Below are positions 33,220 through 41,910 of a stretch of DNA of 53,486 nt, one piece after another. The DNA comes from DATFHX01 sp035247945 (GTDB lineage: Bacteria > Patescibacteriota > Saccharimonadia > Saccharimonadales > Saccharimonadaceae). How positions within the stretch are numbered: the first letter of the stretch is position 1; every line of letters starts with the position of its first letter. Where the stretch lies: contig DATFHX010000018.1 in assembly GCA_035247945.1 (NCBI GenBank), positions 1 to 53,486 of the forward strand. Reading direction: 5' to 3'. The position numbers and the translations under genes are program-made. Below the pieces are notes generated by a model that saw only the letters and a list, made by a program, of their open reading frames with translations, searched no databases and was not told where the DNA came from.

Positions 33220-33992
33220 CGATCCTCCTCTGTGAGTGCGCCACACTGAGCCTGTATGAGACGTATATCCATCTGGTCATCCTCAGAGAGAAGGTGTGCA
33301 TCCGTCTCAAAAGCAGCTTCATATTGCGTACACACCCTAGAAACAAGCGCCCACTCCGCACGGTCGCGCACGCTAAGAAGTACGGTGAGTTCATTCTGTA
33401 AGGAGGGCAGCTGGCGCCGTGCTGCATCAAAATCTTTTTGCGAAACAGCGGTGTCAAACTCCTGAAACGCTCGCGAGATGCGCTGCTGCAATGCACTCGA
33501 TTGGTCAGTGGCTTGCGTCGTGAGTGCATCGTAGTTTCTAGAGATCCCTGAGGCGACATCAATCACCGATCCAGGCTTTGCTTCTTCCGCCACCACACTA
33601 TCACTTGCGCCTGAATACTCCCTAGGCGTGCTGTCATCTACTGCGGTAACCCTATACACATCGCCCTTGCGACCCTCTACATCAAGGTACCGCAAAGACG
33701 TTTTCTCAGTGCTGGCAATGCGAGTAAATGCTCGACTATCTCGACTGCGCTCAACAATATACCCACCAATAGGACGCGTTCCAGCCTCTGCTTCGATCCA
33801 CGCAACCTGCACTCCCTGCGGAACAACTGTTGCGCTGCGGACCACGACTCGAGCGGGCGCTTGCACTTCGAGTAAAGACGTGTTGCCTCGTGGCCAAGCT
33901 AGCCATAGGGCGCAGACCATCACAAAAAATGGGATAACGAGCAGCCGATATCGTCGAACGATGGAGCGTCCCACTAAAGCACCTCTTTTCAT
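33216..33992 (-). CDS. Membrane-anchored fibronectin type III protein
   Basis: A 258-residue protein with an N-terminal TM anchor (about 17-35), one FN3 domain (about 50-135: VQVAWIEAEAGTRPIGGYIVE, VYRVTAVDDS) and a helical C-terminal region (about 140-258) ending in a Cys-containing segment. It is exported and probably binds wall or sugar ligands. No catalytic motif. It is translationally coupled to the deacetylase through a 4-base overlap, so the two likely form one surface complex. Confidence 0.78.
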   Translation of the reverse strand: MKRGALVGRSIVRRYRLLVIPFFVMVCALWLAWPRGNTSLLEVQAPARVVVRSATVVPQGVQVAWIEAEAGTRPIGGYIVERSRDSRAFTRIASTEKTSLRYLDVEGRKGDVYRVTAVDDSTPREYSGASDSVVAEEAKPGSVIDVASGISRNYDALTTQATDQSSALQQRISRAFQEFDTAVSQKDFDAARRQLPSLQNELTVLLSVRDRAEWALVSRVCTQYEAAFETDAHLLSEDDQMDIRLIQAQCGALTEEDR

Positions 33993-34033
33993 TATGTATA
34001 TGCTTTATTGTACCTTACAAATCCCAAAGGTAA

Positions 34034-36505
34034 CTAGCTTTCCCGCGTCCGAAGCTTTCTATCTATCACAGTGTTACCATAAAATTTTCGCTTAATAAGC
34101 TGCGCTGAAACAAGATATACAAATACCACACAAGCCAGTGCGCCGATCTGAATCGGAGCCAGCCCTCCAAAGTGGAAGATGTCACGGAACCATGGGATAA
34201 GAATGACTACAAATGCCCCCAACACTGCAGCAAGTGTACTCAGTATCAACGCCAGAGAGGGGATACTCTCGATAAATGGTAGCCGTTTCGTTCGAATAAT
34301 ATAGACGACAAATACCTGTGTCATCATTGACTCAATGAACCATCCCGCCTGAAAGGACTGTTCGCCAACATGAAAGATAAGAAGAAGCACCCCGAACGTT
34401 GCAAAGTCAAAGAGGGAACTGAGGAGTCCATATGACCACATAAACCGCTTGAGGACTTTAATACTTAATGTATGGGGACGCTTCACCTCAGCATCATCAA
34501 CGTTATCGAGCGGGATCGCAAATTGAGATGCATCGTAGAGTAAGTTATTCAGAAGAATCTGCGGCGCAAGCATTGGGAGGAAGGGAAGGAAGAGCGAGGC
34601 ACCCGCCATTGAAAACATATTTCCAAAGTTTGAGCTCAGGCTCATACGAAGATACTTGAGTGTATTAGCAAATGTCTTACGTCCCTCAACGATACCATTG
34701 GCGAGCTCCGCAAGACTTTTACGAAGGAGGATAAAGTCTGCCGCATCTTTTGCTACATCGGTTGCATTATTCACTGAAATACCGACATCCGCCGCACGAA
34801 GGCTCGGCGCGTCATTGATTCCATCACCCATAAACCCAACAACGTGACCGTTTGATTGCAAAGCCTCAATGATCTGCATCTTTTGCTCAGGATTTACTCG
34901 AGCAAAAATAGTCGTTTTCTCAACTGCAATTGCAAGTTCGCGTTCACTTAAGCCCTTGATCTCGGGACCTGTCAGTACTCCCTCCACGTTGAGGTTAATC
35001 TCATGCGCAATTTTCTGTGTCACGAGCGCATTGTCGCCTGTAATAATCTTCGTCATAATACCCATTTCTCTCATAGCTTCGAGTGCCTGGGTAACGGTTG
35101 CCTTCGCAGGATCAAGAAAGGCCAGGAACCCCTGAAATGAAAGCGCCGCCTCATCTCCTTGTTCATAGCGCTTTTCGGGCCCAATCTGCTTCGAGGCAAT
35201 GGCGAGTACACGGAATCCGTCCTTACTCAGCGCCTCATAAGTTCCTTCGATCTGCTTTAAAAGTTCCGGGGTCATAGACGTCGTCGTCTCACGGTACGAT
35301 GTAGATATTTTGAAGAGCTCTTCCGGAGCTCCCTTCACAATAAGCATGCGCTGCTTATTGTGAACATGATGAACAACAACAGCCTCACGCTTCCGCTCAA
35401 AGTCAAAGGGGATCTCATCAATCTTTTGATAGACGCTCGAGTCAATGCCTTGGTGTGCCTCAACTGCCGTATCTAGCGGATTCTCAAAGCTGGTTGAGAA
35501 GACACTCGCTAAGTATCCTTGGCGAAGCACCTCATCCGATGTTTCATTCGCGCCATCGACGTACCGAACTAGAGCAATCTTATCTTCCGTAAGTGTTCCC
35601 GTCTTATCCGTACAAAGGACGTCCATGCTTCCAAAATTCTGCACTGCAGAAAGCTGTTTTACGATAACTCCTTCTTTAGCCATCCTGAGTGACCCTTTTG
35701 TGAGATTGAGCGTGATAATGAGCGGCAGGAGCTCAGGAGTAAGCCCAACAGCAAGCGCAAGACTGAAGAGCAGGGAATCAAGAATTCCACGCTGGAAGAG
35801 AATATTCATAAAGAATACAAAAAGCACTAGGAAGAAAGTGACCTTCACAATCAAGAAACTAAAGTCCCTGATCTCACGCTGGAACTCGGTTAGCTTCCTA
35901 GAGGACTGAAGTGCTGCAGCAATGTGCGCAAATTTCGTGTCTCTTCCAATCGCAGTAACTTCCATAAGACCTTTACCACTCATAATGCCACTTCCCATGT
36001 AGAGCTCGTCACCTTCGCCTTTTGCCTGTGGAAATGACTCACCTGTCAGTGCCGCTTCGTTTGCGAAAAGATCTTTGCTCTCCCGAGCTACTCCGTCAGC
36101 AGGAACCACCTTACCAGCCGCTAAGACAACAATGTCACCAGGAACAAGCTGCACCGCGGGGATAACGTGAGAGGTACCTGCGCGCACGACCGTCACGCCT
36201 ACCCGCACTTTAGCACGTAATTCGTCAGCCGCTTTCTGAGAACGGAATGTGTTAACAAAATCAAGACCTATACTGAGAAGCACTATTGTCGTAATAATAA
36301 TGAAGCTACTTTTATCTCCAAAGAAGAGGGACAGGGAAGCAGCAAAAAGAAGGATAATAACAAGCGGATTTTTAAATCGAGCGAAGAGTGCTCTTACGGC
36401 GGTATTCTTATTCTTGTCCTGCAGTGCATTGGGCCCATATTGCGACCTACGACGCTTCACCTCCTTAAGCGTCAGCCCTGTTTTTATGTCGGTGTGTGTT
36501 TCCAT
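34034..36505 (-). CDS. mgtA: MgtA-type magnesium-importing P-type ATPase
   Basis: An 823-residue P3B ATPase. It has TGES (154-157), the M4 signature GLTPELLPLIITLNLTKG (254-271), QNFGSMDVLCTDKTGTLT (phosphorylated Asp300), the hinge MGDGINDAPSL and the MgtA-type C-terminus with LNNLLYDASQFAIPLDNVD. It imports Mg2+ at the cell membrane under low Mg2+. AAAGGAAC lies before the start. It is divergent from the copper operon, with about 95 nt between the MgtA start and the operon promoter. Confidence 0.93.
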   Translation of the reverse strand: METHTDIKTGLTLKEVKRRRSQYGPNALQDKNKNTAVRALFARFKNPLVIILLFAASLSLFFGDKSSFIIITTIVLLSIGLDFVNTFRSQKAADELRAKVRVGVTVVRAGTSHVIPAVQLVPGDIVVLAAGKVVPADGVARESKDLFANEAALTGESFPQAKGEGDELYMGSGIMSGKGLMEVTAIGRDTKFAHIAAALQSSRKLTEFQREIRDFSFLIVKVTFFLVLFVFFMNILFQRGILDSLLFSLALAVGLTPELLPLIITLNLTKGSLRMAKEGVIVKQLSAVQNFGSMDVLCTDKTGTLTEDKIALVRYVDGANETSDEVLRQGYLASVFSTSFENPLDTAVEAHQGIDSSVYQKIDEIPFDFERKREAVVVHHVHNKQRMLIVKGAPEELFKISTSYRETTTSMTPELLKQIEGTYEALSKDGFRVLAIASKQIGPEKRYEQGDEAALSFQGFLAFLDPAKATVTQALEAMREMGIMTKIITGDNALVTQKIAHEINLNVEGVLTGPEIKGLSERELAIAVEKTTIFARVNPEQKMQIIEALQSNGHVVGFMGDGINDAPSLRAADVGISVNNATDVAKDAADFILLRKSLAELANGIVEGRKTFANTLKYLRMSLSSNFGNMFSMAGASLFLPFLPMLAPQILLNNLLYDASQFAIPLDNVDDAEVKRPHTLSIKVLKRFMWSYGLLSSLFDFATFGVLLLIFHVGEQSFQAGWFIESMMTQVFVVYIIRTKRLPFIESIPSLALILSTLAAVLGAFVVILIPWFRDIFHFGGLAPIQIGALACVVFVYLVSAQLIKRKFYGNTVIDRKLRTRES

Positions 36506-36600
36506 AAGCGGTTCCTTTTGAATCCAATAATACTCTCTTACACCACCTTTTACTAGCGGTCTTCCCTATAGAAGGAAGGCTGAAACTGATAATAAAAGGC

Positions 36601-36630
36601 TTGACTTTATACCCCCAGGGGGTATATGCT
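36601..36630 (+). promoter_or_regulatory. CsoR-type operator inside the copper-operon promoter
   Basis: TTGACT (36601-36606), an 18-nt spacer and TATGCT (36625-36630), then 6 nt to ATG 36637. The spacer contains the perfect palindrome TATACCCCC-A-GGGGGTATA (36608-36626), the GC-tract form of CsoR/RcnR operators. A repressor bound there blocks RNA polymerase directly. Confidence 0.88.
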
Positions 36631-36636
36631 TACACT

Positions 36637-36924
36637 ATGATTGCAGATATTAAGAAACGAGCAACACATCGCTCAAAAATTATTGAAGGACAATTCAAAG
36701 GACTCCAAAAGCAGATAGAAGATGAGGCCTACTGTATGGATATCTTGACGCAAAGTTTAGCTATCCAGAAGTCGCTTGCCTCGCTCAATAAACTCATCCT
36801 CGAGAATCACCTTCGTACCCATGTTACTGAGATGTTCAACTCACCCGATGAAGCGCATCAAGAGAAGGCTGTCGAGGAGCTCCTTAAGCTTTATGAACTT
36901 AACAATATTCGCGGTCGAGCGTAA
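36637..36924 (+). CDS. csoR: CsoR/RcnR-family metal-sensing repressor
   Basis: A 95-residue helical repressor. Family layout HRSKIIEGQFKGLQKQIEDEA, the metal ligand Cys33 in AYCMDILTQ, and His58 and His62 in ENHLRTHV. Copper-responsive CsoR proteins usually have Cys-His-Cys, whereas RcnR and some thermophile CsoR proteins have Cys-His-His, as here. The operon it leads encodes a CopB-type pump, so copper remains the simplest ligand, although the ligand set is unusual. ATG 36637 is leaderless. The frame is open from 36601 but the operator lies in it. Confidence 0.9.
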   Translation: MIADIKKRATHRSKIIEGQFKGLQKQIEDEAYCMDILTQSLAIQKSLASLNKLILENHLRTHVTEMFNSPDEAHQEKAVEELLKLYELNNIRGRA

Positions 36925-36950
36925 TTAAAAACATAACAAAGGAAGTGACG

Positions 36951-37334
36951 ATGCAGAAGCAATCTCTTTTATACGGAATTATCGGACTTATCATTGGCGC
37001 CGGTATCACCTACGGCATAATGGCAGCGATGCCAAACAAAAACAGCGACAAAGACTCCGACATGGATATGTCTATGAGTCAAATGACCGAAAGTCTAAAA
37101 GGCAAGTCCGGCGACGACTTCGATAAAACCTTTATTAACGAGATGATTATGCATCATCAAGGTGCTGTCGATATGGCAAATCTCGTAAAGACACAGGCCA
37201 AGCATCAAGAAATAAAAGATATGGCAAACGACATCGTCAGCGCGCAGACTAAAGAGATTAACCAAATGAAGTCCTGGCAAACGTCCTGGGGATACACCAC
37301 CTCAGGTCATGACATGATGAACATGAATCATTAG
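36951..37334 (+). CDS. DUF305 ferritin-like metal-binding protein
   Basis: A 127-residue membrane-anchored protein. A hydrophobic N-terminus (about 6-27, LLYGIIGLIIGAGITYGIM) is followed by an Asp/Met-rich linker (KDSDMDMSMSQM) and a DUF305 helical domain with MIMHHQGAVDMANLVKT and QTKEINQMKSW. DUF305 proteins (CopM-like) bind copper outside the membrane with His and Met. The ending HDMMNMNH is Met/His-rich and fits metal binding. ATG 36951 has AAGGAA 6 nt upstream. It is the second gene of the copper operon. Confidence 0.9.
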   Translation: MQKQSLLYGIIGLIIGAGITYGIMAAMPNKNSDKDSDMDMSMSQMTESLKGKSGDDFDKTFINEMIMHHQGAVDMANLVKTQAKHQEIKDMANDIVSAQTKEINQMKSWQTSWGYTTSGHDMMNMNH

Positions 37335-37357
37335 AAAATGAAGAAAGGAGAACATGC

Positions 37358-39520
37358 ATGGATCATCATGCTCACCACAATCCATCAACAATGCCCAAAG
37401 AAGAGCAGCGCTTTGCATGCCCAATGCATCCAGAGGTGCAAAGTACCACCGAAGGGATCTGCCCTCAGTGCGGCATGAAGCTCCTTCCCATAAAAAAGCC
37501 AAAAAAAGAAATGGGCGAACACAACCATGATGAGCACGATAAACATGCTGGTCATAGTCCAAACATGTTCAAGCAAAAATTCTGGCTCAGCCTCGTACTC
37601 ACTATTCCAACACTTGTCTTTTCTCATACTGTCCAAGGATGGCTCGGTATTGACTGGATGTTTCCCGGAAGTGAATACGTCCCTGCATTCTTCGGAATCA
37701 TTATCTTCCTCTATGGGGGAATGGTCTTTTTAAAGAGCGCCAAGATGGAGCTTGCCGCCAAACAGCCAGGAATGATGACGCTCATCTCCATGGCTATCTC
37801 GGTAGCATTTATATATAGCCTTGCATCAACACTTAAACTCGTCAGCGGTATGGACTTTTGGTGGGAGCTTGCGACGCTTGTAACTATCATGCTCCTTGGT
37901 CATTGGCTCGAAATGGCATCAATTCAGAGCGCGCAAGGCGCGCTTAAAGAGCTTGCAAAACTCCTCCCGGACGAAGCTGAACTCGTCACGGATGATTCCA
38001 CTCAAAAAGTGCGTGTCAGTGATCTAAACGTAGGCAACAAAGTTCTCGTCCGGCCTGGTGCGCACATTCCCGCAGATGGCACTGTCGTTCGTGGTGAATC
38101 AGACGTCAACGAGTCAATGCTCACAGGCGAATCCAACCCCATTACAAAAAAAGAGGGGATGACTGTTATCGGTGGAACCATTAATGGCAGTGGATCCTTA
38201 ACCGTACAGGTAACGAAGGTTGGTAACGAGACAGCCCTTGCCGGAATCATGAAACTAGTCGCCGAAGCACAGAGCAGCAAATCAAAAACCCAAGTACTCG
38301 CAGACAAGGCCGCCTTTTATCTTACATTTATCGCCATTGGTGCGGCCATCCTTACTGCTATCCTATGGGCAATCATGGGGCAGTCAGCAGGGTTTATCCT
38401 CGAACGCGTCGTTACCGTTCTCGTGATAGCCTGTCCACACGCGCTTGGTCTCGCTATCCCTCTCGTGACAGCCATCTCAACGACAAAGGCTGCAGGAAAT
38501 GGACTTCTGGTCCGCGAGCGTATGGCTCTCGAAGCAGCACGCTCCATCGATGTTATCCTCTTCGACAAAACAGGAACCCTTACAAAAGGGGAGCAGGGAG
38601 TGGTCGACATCGTTACCGATGGCAGTAAGGAAGAAGTTCTCTCGCTTGCCGCTGCAGTAGAGGGTGAATCAGAGCACCCAATCGCCCGCGCGATTGTTGC
38701 TGAAGCGAAAAAACAGCAGCTCAAGATTCCTACTTCAGATACTTTCGCCTCACTCGCTGGTCGCGGTGCAAAGGCGATAGTATCGGGCAAAGAAGTGTAC
38801 GTAGGCGGACCACGCCTTCTCGAAGAAGAACATGGCGACCTCGCTCCGTTTCTTCAAAACGCAGCCAAACAGGCCTCCAGTGAGGGGAAAACGGCTGTCT
38901 ACGTCATGACTCAATCAGAAGTAATCGGAGCAATTATGCTCGCCGATGTCATTCGCGAGGAATCGAAAGAGGCCGTTGCCCGGCTCAACCACATGGGTAA
39001 ACGCGTCACACTCCTGACCGGAGATAGCAAAGGTGTCGCCGCATGGGTGGCAAAAGAAGTTGGAATTAAAGAATACTTTGCAGAAGTACTCCCCGAACAT
39101 AAAGCAGATACTGTCAAGAAACTGCAAGCGGACGGGAGTCACGTTGCCATGGTTGGCGACGGCGTAAACGACGCTCCGGCGCTCACCCAAGCAGACATAG
39201 GTATTGCCATTGGCGCGGGCACCGACGTGGCTATCGAATCGGCGGGAATTGTACTCGCAAGTGATGATCCACGCGGAGTTGCAAAGATCGTTACCCTATC
39301 AAGAGCAACGTATCGAAAGATGCTTCAAAACCTTGCCTGGGCGGCTGGTTATAACATCATAGCCATACCACTCGCAGCTGGCATCACCGCTGCTTGGGGA
39401 TTCATTCTCTCGCCAGCATTCGGCGCCGTTCTCATGTCACTTTCCACGATTATCGTTGCCATCAACGCCCAGCTTCTACGAAATGTAAAATTAAGCGAGG
39501 AGGACCATGAAAATGTATAG
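37358..39520 (+). CDS. copB: Copper-exporting P-type ATPase, CopB (P1B-3) type
   Basis: A 720-residue P-type ATPase. The His-rich N-terminus (MDHHAHH; EHNHDEHDKHAGH) contains a heavy-metal-binding domain (FACPMHPEVQSTTEGICPQCG, about 19-39). Eight TM segments include the M6 motif ACPHALGLA (359-366), the CPH form that marks P1B-3 pumps (Cu2+/Ag+), unlike the CPC of CopA. Other motifs: TGES (256-259), DKTGTLTKG (Asp403), HP in SEHPIARAI and GDGVNDAPAL. It exports copper or silver. AAAGGAG lies 7 nt before ATG. Confidence 0.95.
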   Translation: MDHHAHHNPSTMPKEEQRFACPMHPEVQSTTEGICPQCGMKLLPIKKPKKEMGEHNHDEHDKHAGHSPNMFKQKFWLSLVLTIPTLVFSHTVQGWLGIDWMFPGSEYVPAFFGIIIFLYGGMVFLKSAKMELAAKQPGMMTLISMAISVAFIYSLASTLKLVSGMDFWWELATLVTIMLLGHWLEMASIQSAQGALKELAKLLPDEAELVTDDSTQKVRVSDLNVGNKVLVRPGAHIPADGTVVRGESDVNESMLTGESNPITKKEGMTVIGGTINGSGSLTVQVTKVGNETALAGIMKLVAEAQSSKSKTQVLADKAAFYLTFIAIGAAILTAILWAIMGQSAGFILERVVTVLVIACPHALGLAIPLVTAISTTKAAGNGLLVRERMALEAARSIDVILFDKTGTLTKGEQGVVDIVTDGSKEEVLSLAAAVEGESEHPIARAIVAEAKKQQLKIPTSDTFASLAGRGAKAIVSGKEVYVGGPRLLEEEHGDLAPFLQNAAKQASSEGKTAVYVMTQSEVIGAIMLADVIREESKEAVARLNHMGKRVTLLTGDSKGVAAWVAKEVGIKEYFAEVLPEHKADTVKKLQADGSHVAMVGDGVNDAPALTQADIGIAIGAGTDVAIESAGIVLASDDPRGVAKIVTLSRATYRKMLQNLAWAAGYNIIAIPLAAGITAAWGFILSPAFGAVLMSLSTIIVAINAQLLRNVKLSEEDHENV

Positions 39521-40454
39521 TCAACCAGAGCACCATCATACGGATATACGAGCCGAGGATATCCCAGAAGACCAACGCGCCTTTTGCCCTGTTTCGGGCG
39601 ACCCAGTGGATAAGGAAGAAGCCGAGCAGCTCCGCCATGTCCGCGACTATAAAGGGGTGAAGTACTACTTCTGCTGCAGTGCATGCCTCGATCTCTTCGA
39701 TAAAGACCCCGAAGCGTACACACAGGAAGGGGACAAGGAGACGGCTCAGATAGCAAAAGATACTCCAGTTAATACGCTAACACTCTTTGAAAAGGAGCAT
39801 CTCATCGATAACGTCTGGGCATTTCGTTTTCATCCAACAAAGCCACTCCACTGGACGGCAGGACAATATATGCGCGTTGATCTTCCCCATGATAACCCAG
39901 ACAAAGAGGGGACAAAGCGCTGGTTTACCATCTCATCCGCTCCGTATGAGGGATATGCCCAAATTACAACCAGGGTAACGAATAGTACGTTCAAACAAGC
40001 ACTGAGTGGTCTCAAAGTAGGTGATACGCTTTCAATGATCGAGAATTCAGAAGGCTCTTTTACATGGCAGGAGAGTGACAAACCACTCATCTTTATCGCT
40101 GGCGGTATAGGCATCACCCCATATCATAGTATTCTGATGCAGCGTGTACACGACGCTCAGCCATTAAACGTGACCCTCATCTACGGAAGCCGTACGGACG
40201 ACGTTGTATTCAAAGATCTCTTCGACGCGTACGTTATGGAGCACCCTGAATTTAAAGTACACTACGTTATCGGCGAGCCGCTTACGGCAGCAAAACTAAA
40301 CGAATTCGCCCCATCACTCAACCAGTCCCTAGTCTACGTATCCGGCCCGGATCCAATGGTAGATGCGCTTGGTGCTGAGCTTATCGCCACAGGGCTTCCA
40401 GAAGATCAGCTCAAAAAAGATGGCTTCCCGAACTATACACAGATGAACTACTAG
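39507..40454 (+). CDS. YHS domain fused to FAD/NAD(P) oxidoreductase
   Basis: A 315-residue protein. Residues about 25-75 are a YHS domain (FCPVSGDPVDKEEAEQLRHV, then YKGVKYYFCCSACLDLF, a metal-binding CxxC). From about residue 90, a ferredoxin-reductase-like module: FAD loop RWFTISSAP, FMN/FAD core TWQESDKPLIFIAGGIGITPYHS, and the NAD motifs LIYGSRTDDVV and VYVSGPDPMVDALG. The YHS domain and the reductase together suggest reduction or transfer of copper (or another metal) with electrons from NAD(P)H. It starts 14 nt before the copB stop with GAGGAGG, so it is translationally coupled to the pump. Very unusual partner order for a copper operon. Confidence 0.87.
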   Translation: MKMYSQPEHHHTDIRAEDIPEDQRAFCPVSGDPVDKEEAEQLRHVRDYKGVKYYFCCSACLDLFDKDPEAYTQEGDKETAQIAKDTPVNTLTLFEKEHLIDNVWAFRFHPTKPLHWTAGQYMRVDLPHDNPDKEGTKRWFTISSAPYEGYAQITTRVTNSTFKQALSGLKVGDTLSMIENSEGSFTWQESDKPLIFIAGGIGITPYHSILMQRVHDAQPLNVTLIYGSRTDDVVFKDLFDAYVMEHPEFKVHYVIGEPLTAAKLNEFAPSLNQSLVYVSGPDPMVDALGAELIATGLPEDQLKKDGFPNYTQMNY

Positions 40455-40490
40455 AAAGCGTACCTTTTCTAGAGTATAGTGCAAAGAGCT

Positions 40491-41021
40491 ATGTCACCAA
40501 GATCCGAAATCTCCTTATCCTCAGAAGAGCTCCAAGCGCTCACAGCATTCTCTGTACTGTGTGCGGCCAAAGTTTTGCCGCTCTTTGAACGCGACATGCC
40601 GGAAGATACAAGACCACGCGCAGCAATTGAAGCAGCCTCAGCTTTTGTGAGTCACGGTAAGCGGTCAAACGACCTACGAATGAAAGGGCTTGCGGCTTAT
40701 AAAGCATCACGTCAGGCCAAAACGCCCGTCGCCATCCAAGCTGCAGAATCAGCAACTCAAGCAGTGGGTGCTGCATACCTTCATCCCATCTTTGACGCAA
40801 GACAAGTAAAGCATATCCTTGGTGCAGCCGCTCATGGAGCGTACGCGCTTGAACTCGATGCAGGCGATATATCCGCAAGCAATACGTTTCAATCGTGGGT
40901 GCTGCAAAACACACCCACGATCGTCACTACCGTTCTAAAGCGCTATCCGCCAGCACCAGGTGGTGGCGGTCGCGCCGGAGCACTCCTGCGTACATTCGAC
41001 GCAGCACTCCGTACACATTAG
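40491..41021 (+). CDS. Imm-5-like helical protein
   Basis: A 176-residue protein rich in Ala. ALTAFSVLCAAKVLPLFERD, TRPRAAIEAASAFVSHG, AAYKASRQAKTPVAIQAAESATQAVGAAYLH and HILGAAAHGAYALEL form tandem helices as in the putative Imm-5-like family, seen with toxin/immunity loci and in actinobacteria. No toxin gene is next to it. ATG 40491 follows TATAGT (40475-40480) with a 10-nt gap. A GTG at 40479 falls inside the -10. It overlaps the SRPBCC gene at the 3' ends. Confidence 0.5.
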   Translation: MSPRSEISLSSEELQALTAFSVLCAAKVLPLFERDMPEDTRPRAAIEAASAFVSHGKRSNDLRMKGLAAYKASRQAKTPVAIQAAESATQAVGAAYLHPIFDARQVKHILGAAAHGAYALELDAGDISASNTFQSWVLQNTPTIVTTVLKRYPPAPGGGGRAGALLRTFDAALRTH

Positions 41022-41890
41022 ATTTTCTGCACGTCTCCAAGTGCGAGCTCAACTCGAAAGTCCCGGAGAAAGGCTACATTCTTTACTTCTGCATCGTTCA
41101 TCCAGACATCGTTCGGCGTTGCTCGGTAAATGCGTCGCACCGCTCCAGCAACGCAGTCTTCCGCTTTGACGCCAATGTCCATGTTAAACCGACCAAGTGC
41201 AGCACGTGCCTGTTCAAGATCATTAATCTCCGTAACATCGGCCGAGAAATAAACGCCAGCGCAGTTATGAGAAGGAAAGACCGGGACGGTTGAATCGTAG
41301 ATTGTTATAAAAGCCTTCGGAGTACTGCGTACATTTTGCGAATGCTGGTTTGTCTTATCCGAAAGCCAGTATATATTCATATCCTCATCATAGAGATAGA
41401 AGACGGGAGTATTCCAAGGAAGTCCGTCTGGTGTTACCGTTGCGATATTCGCATAATGAATCTTCTTAATAATCTCGCGCGCAATAACTCGTCGACTCGT
41501 CACCTCGTGTTCGATGGCATATTTTAATTTCTGTAACGCGTCACGGTCTACTGGGTCGTCCGAAAGGTCACCTTCTTCATCGACAGACAGGTACTCCATT
41601 TTAGTACTGGTTACTCCTACGGGAGTAAATGTGTACTTTGCCGAAAAGGTCGAGCCATCCCGAGTATAGGTAAACGATTTACGATCCTCAAACTCCGTTA
41701 CCGGAAAATCACCGAGCGCTGTCGCACCTTCGCCAAATGGATGGTAAATTGTTCCACGGCGGACGGGAAATTCATCCGTCTCTTCGTATTTAATTGCGTC
41801 GATCCATGCATGCGTATTGCGTGGATCCAGCACAAAATCAAAGACCTCCTTTAGTGGCTTATTAATCGTCACGTTTAATTGCTTCTTCAT
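41018..41890 (-). CDS. SRPBCC domain fused to PNPOx-type flavin domain
   Basis: A 290-residue protein. Residues 1-125 form an SRPBCC (START-like, polyketide-cyclase type) domain (NVTINKPLKEVFDFVLDPRNT, YTRDGSTFSAKYTFTPVG) with a hydrophobic ligand cavity. Residues about 140-290 match a pyridoxamine-phosphate-oxidase-like FMN-binding split barrel (ANIATVTPDGLPWNTPVFYLYDED). The fusion could bind an acyl or amino-aldehyde product and reduce or oxidise it. It follows the phosphopantetheinyl transferase gene by 20 nt with AAGGAGG, so it belongs to the biosynthetic operon. Confidence 0.82.
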   Translation of the reverse strand: MKKQLNVTINKPLKEVFDFVLDPRNTHAWIDAIKYEETDEFPVRRGTIYHPFGEGATALGDFPVTEFEDRKSFTYTRDGSTFSAKYTFTPVGVTSTKMEYLSVDEEGDLSDDPVDRDALQKLKYAIEHEVTSRRVIAREIIKKIHYANIATVTPDGLPWNTPVFYLYDEDMNIYWLSDKTNQHSQNVRSTPKAFITIYDSTVPVFPSHNCAGVYFSADVTEINDLEQARAALGRFNMDIGVKAEDCVAGAVRRIYRATPNDVWMNDAEVKNVAFLRDFRVELALGDVQKI

Positions 41891-41910
41891 ATACTTCCTC
41901 CTTGTTATTT

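Noticed and set aside
40455..40474. CTAGAAAG...CTTTTCTAG hairpin after the copper operon
   Set aside because: The stem is short and imperfect and there is no U tract, so it was not listed as a terminator.
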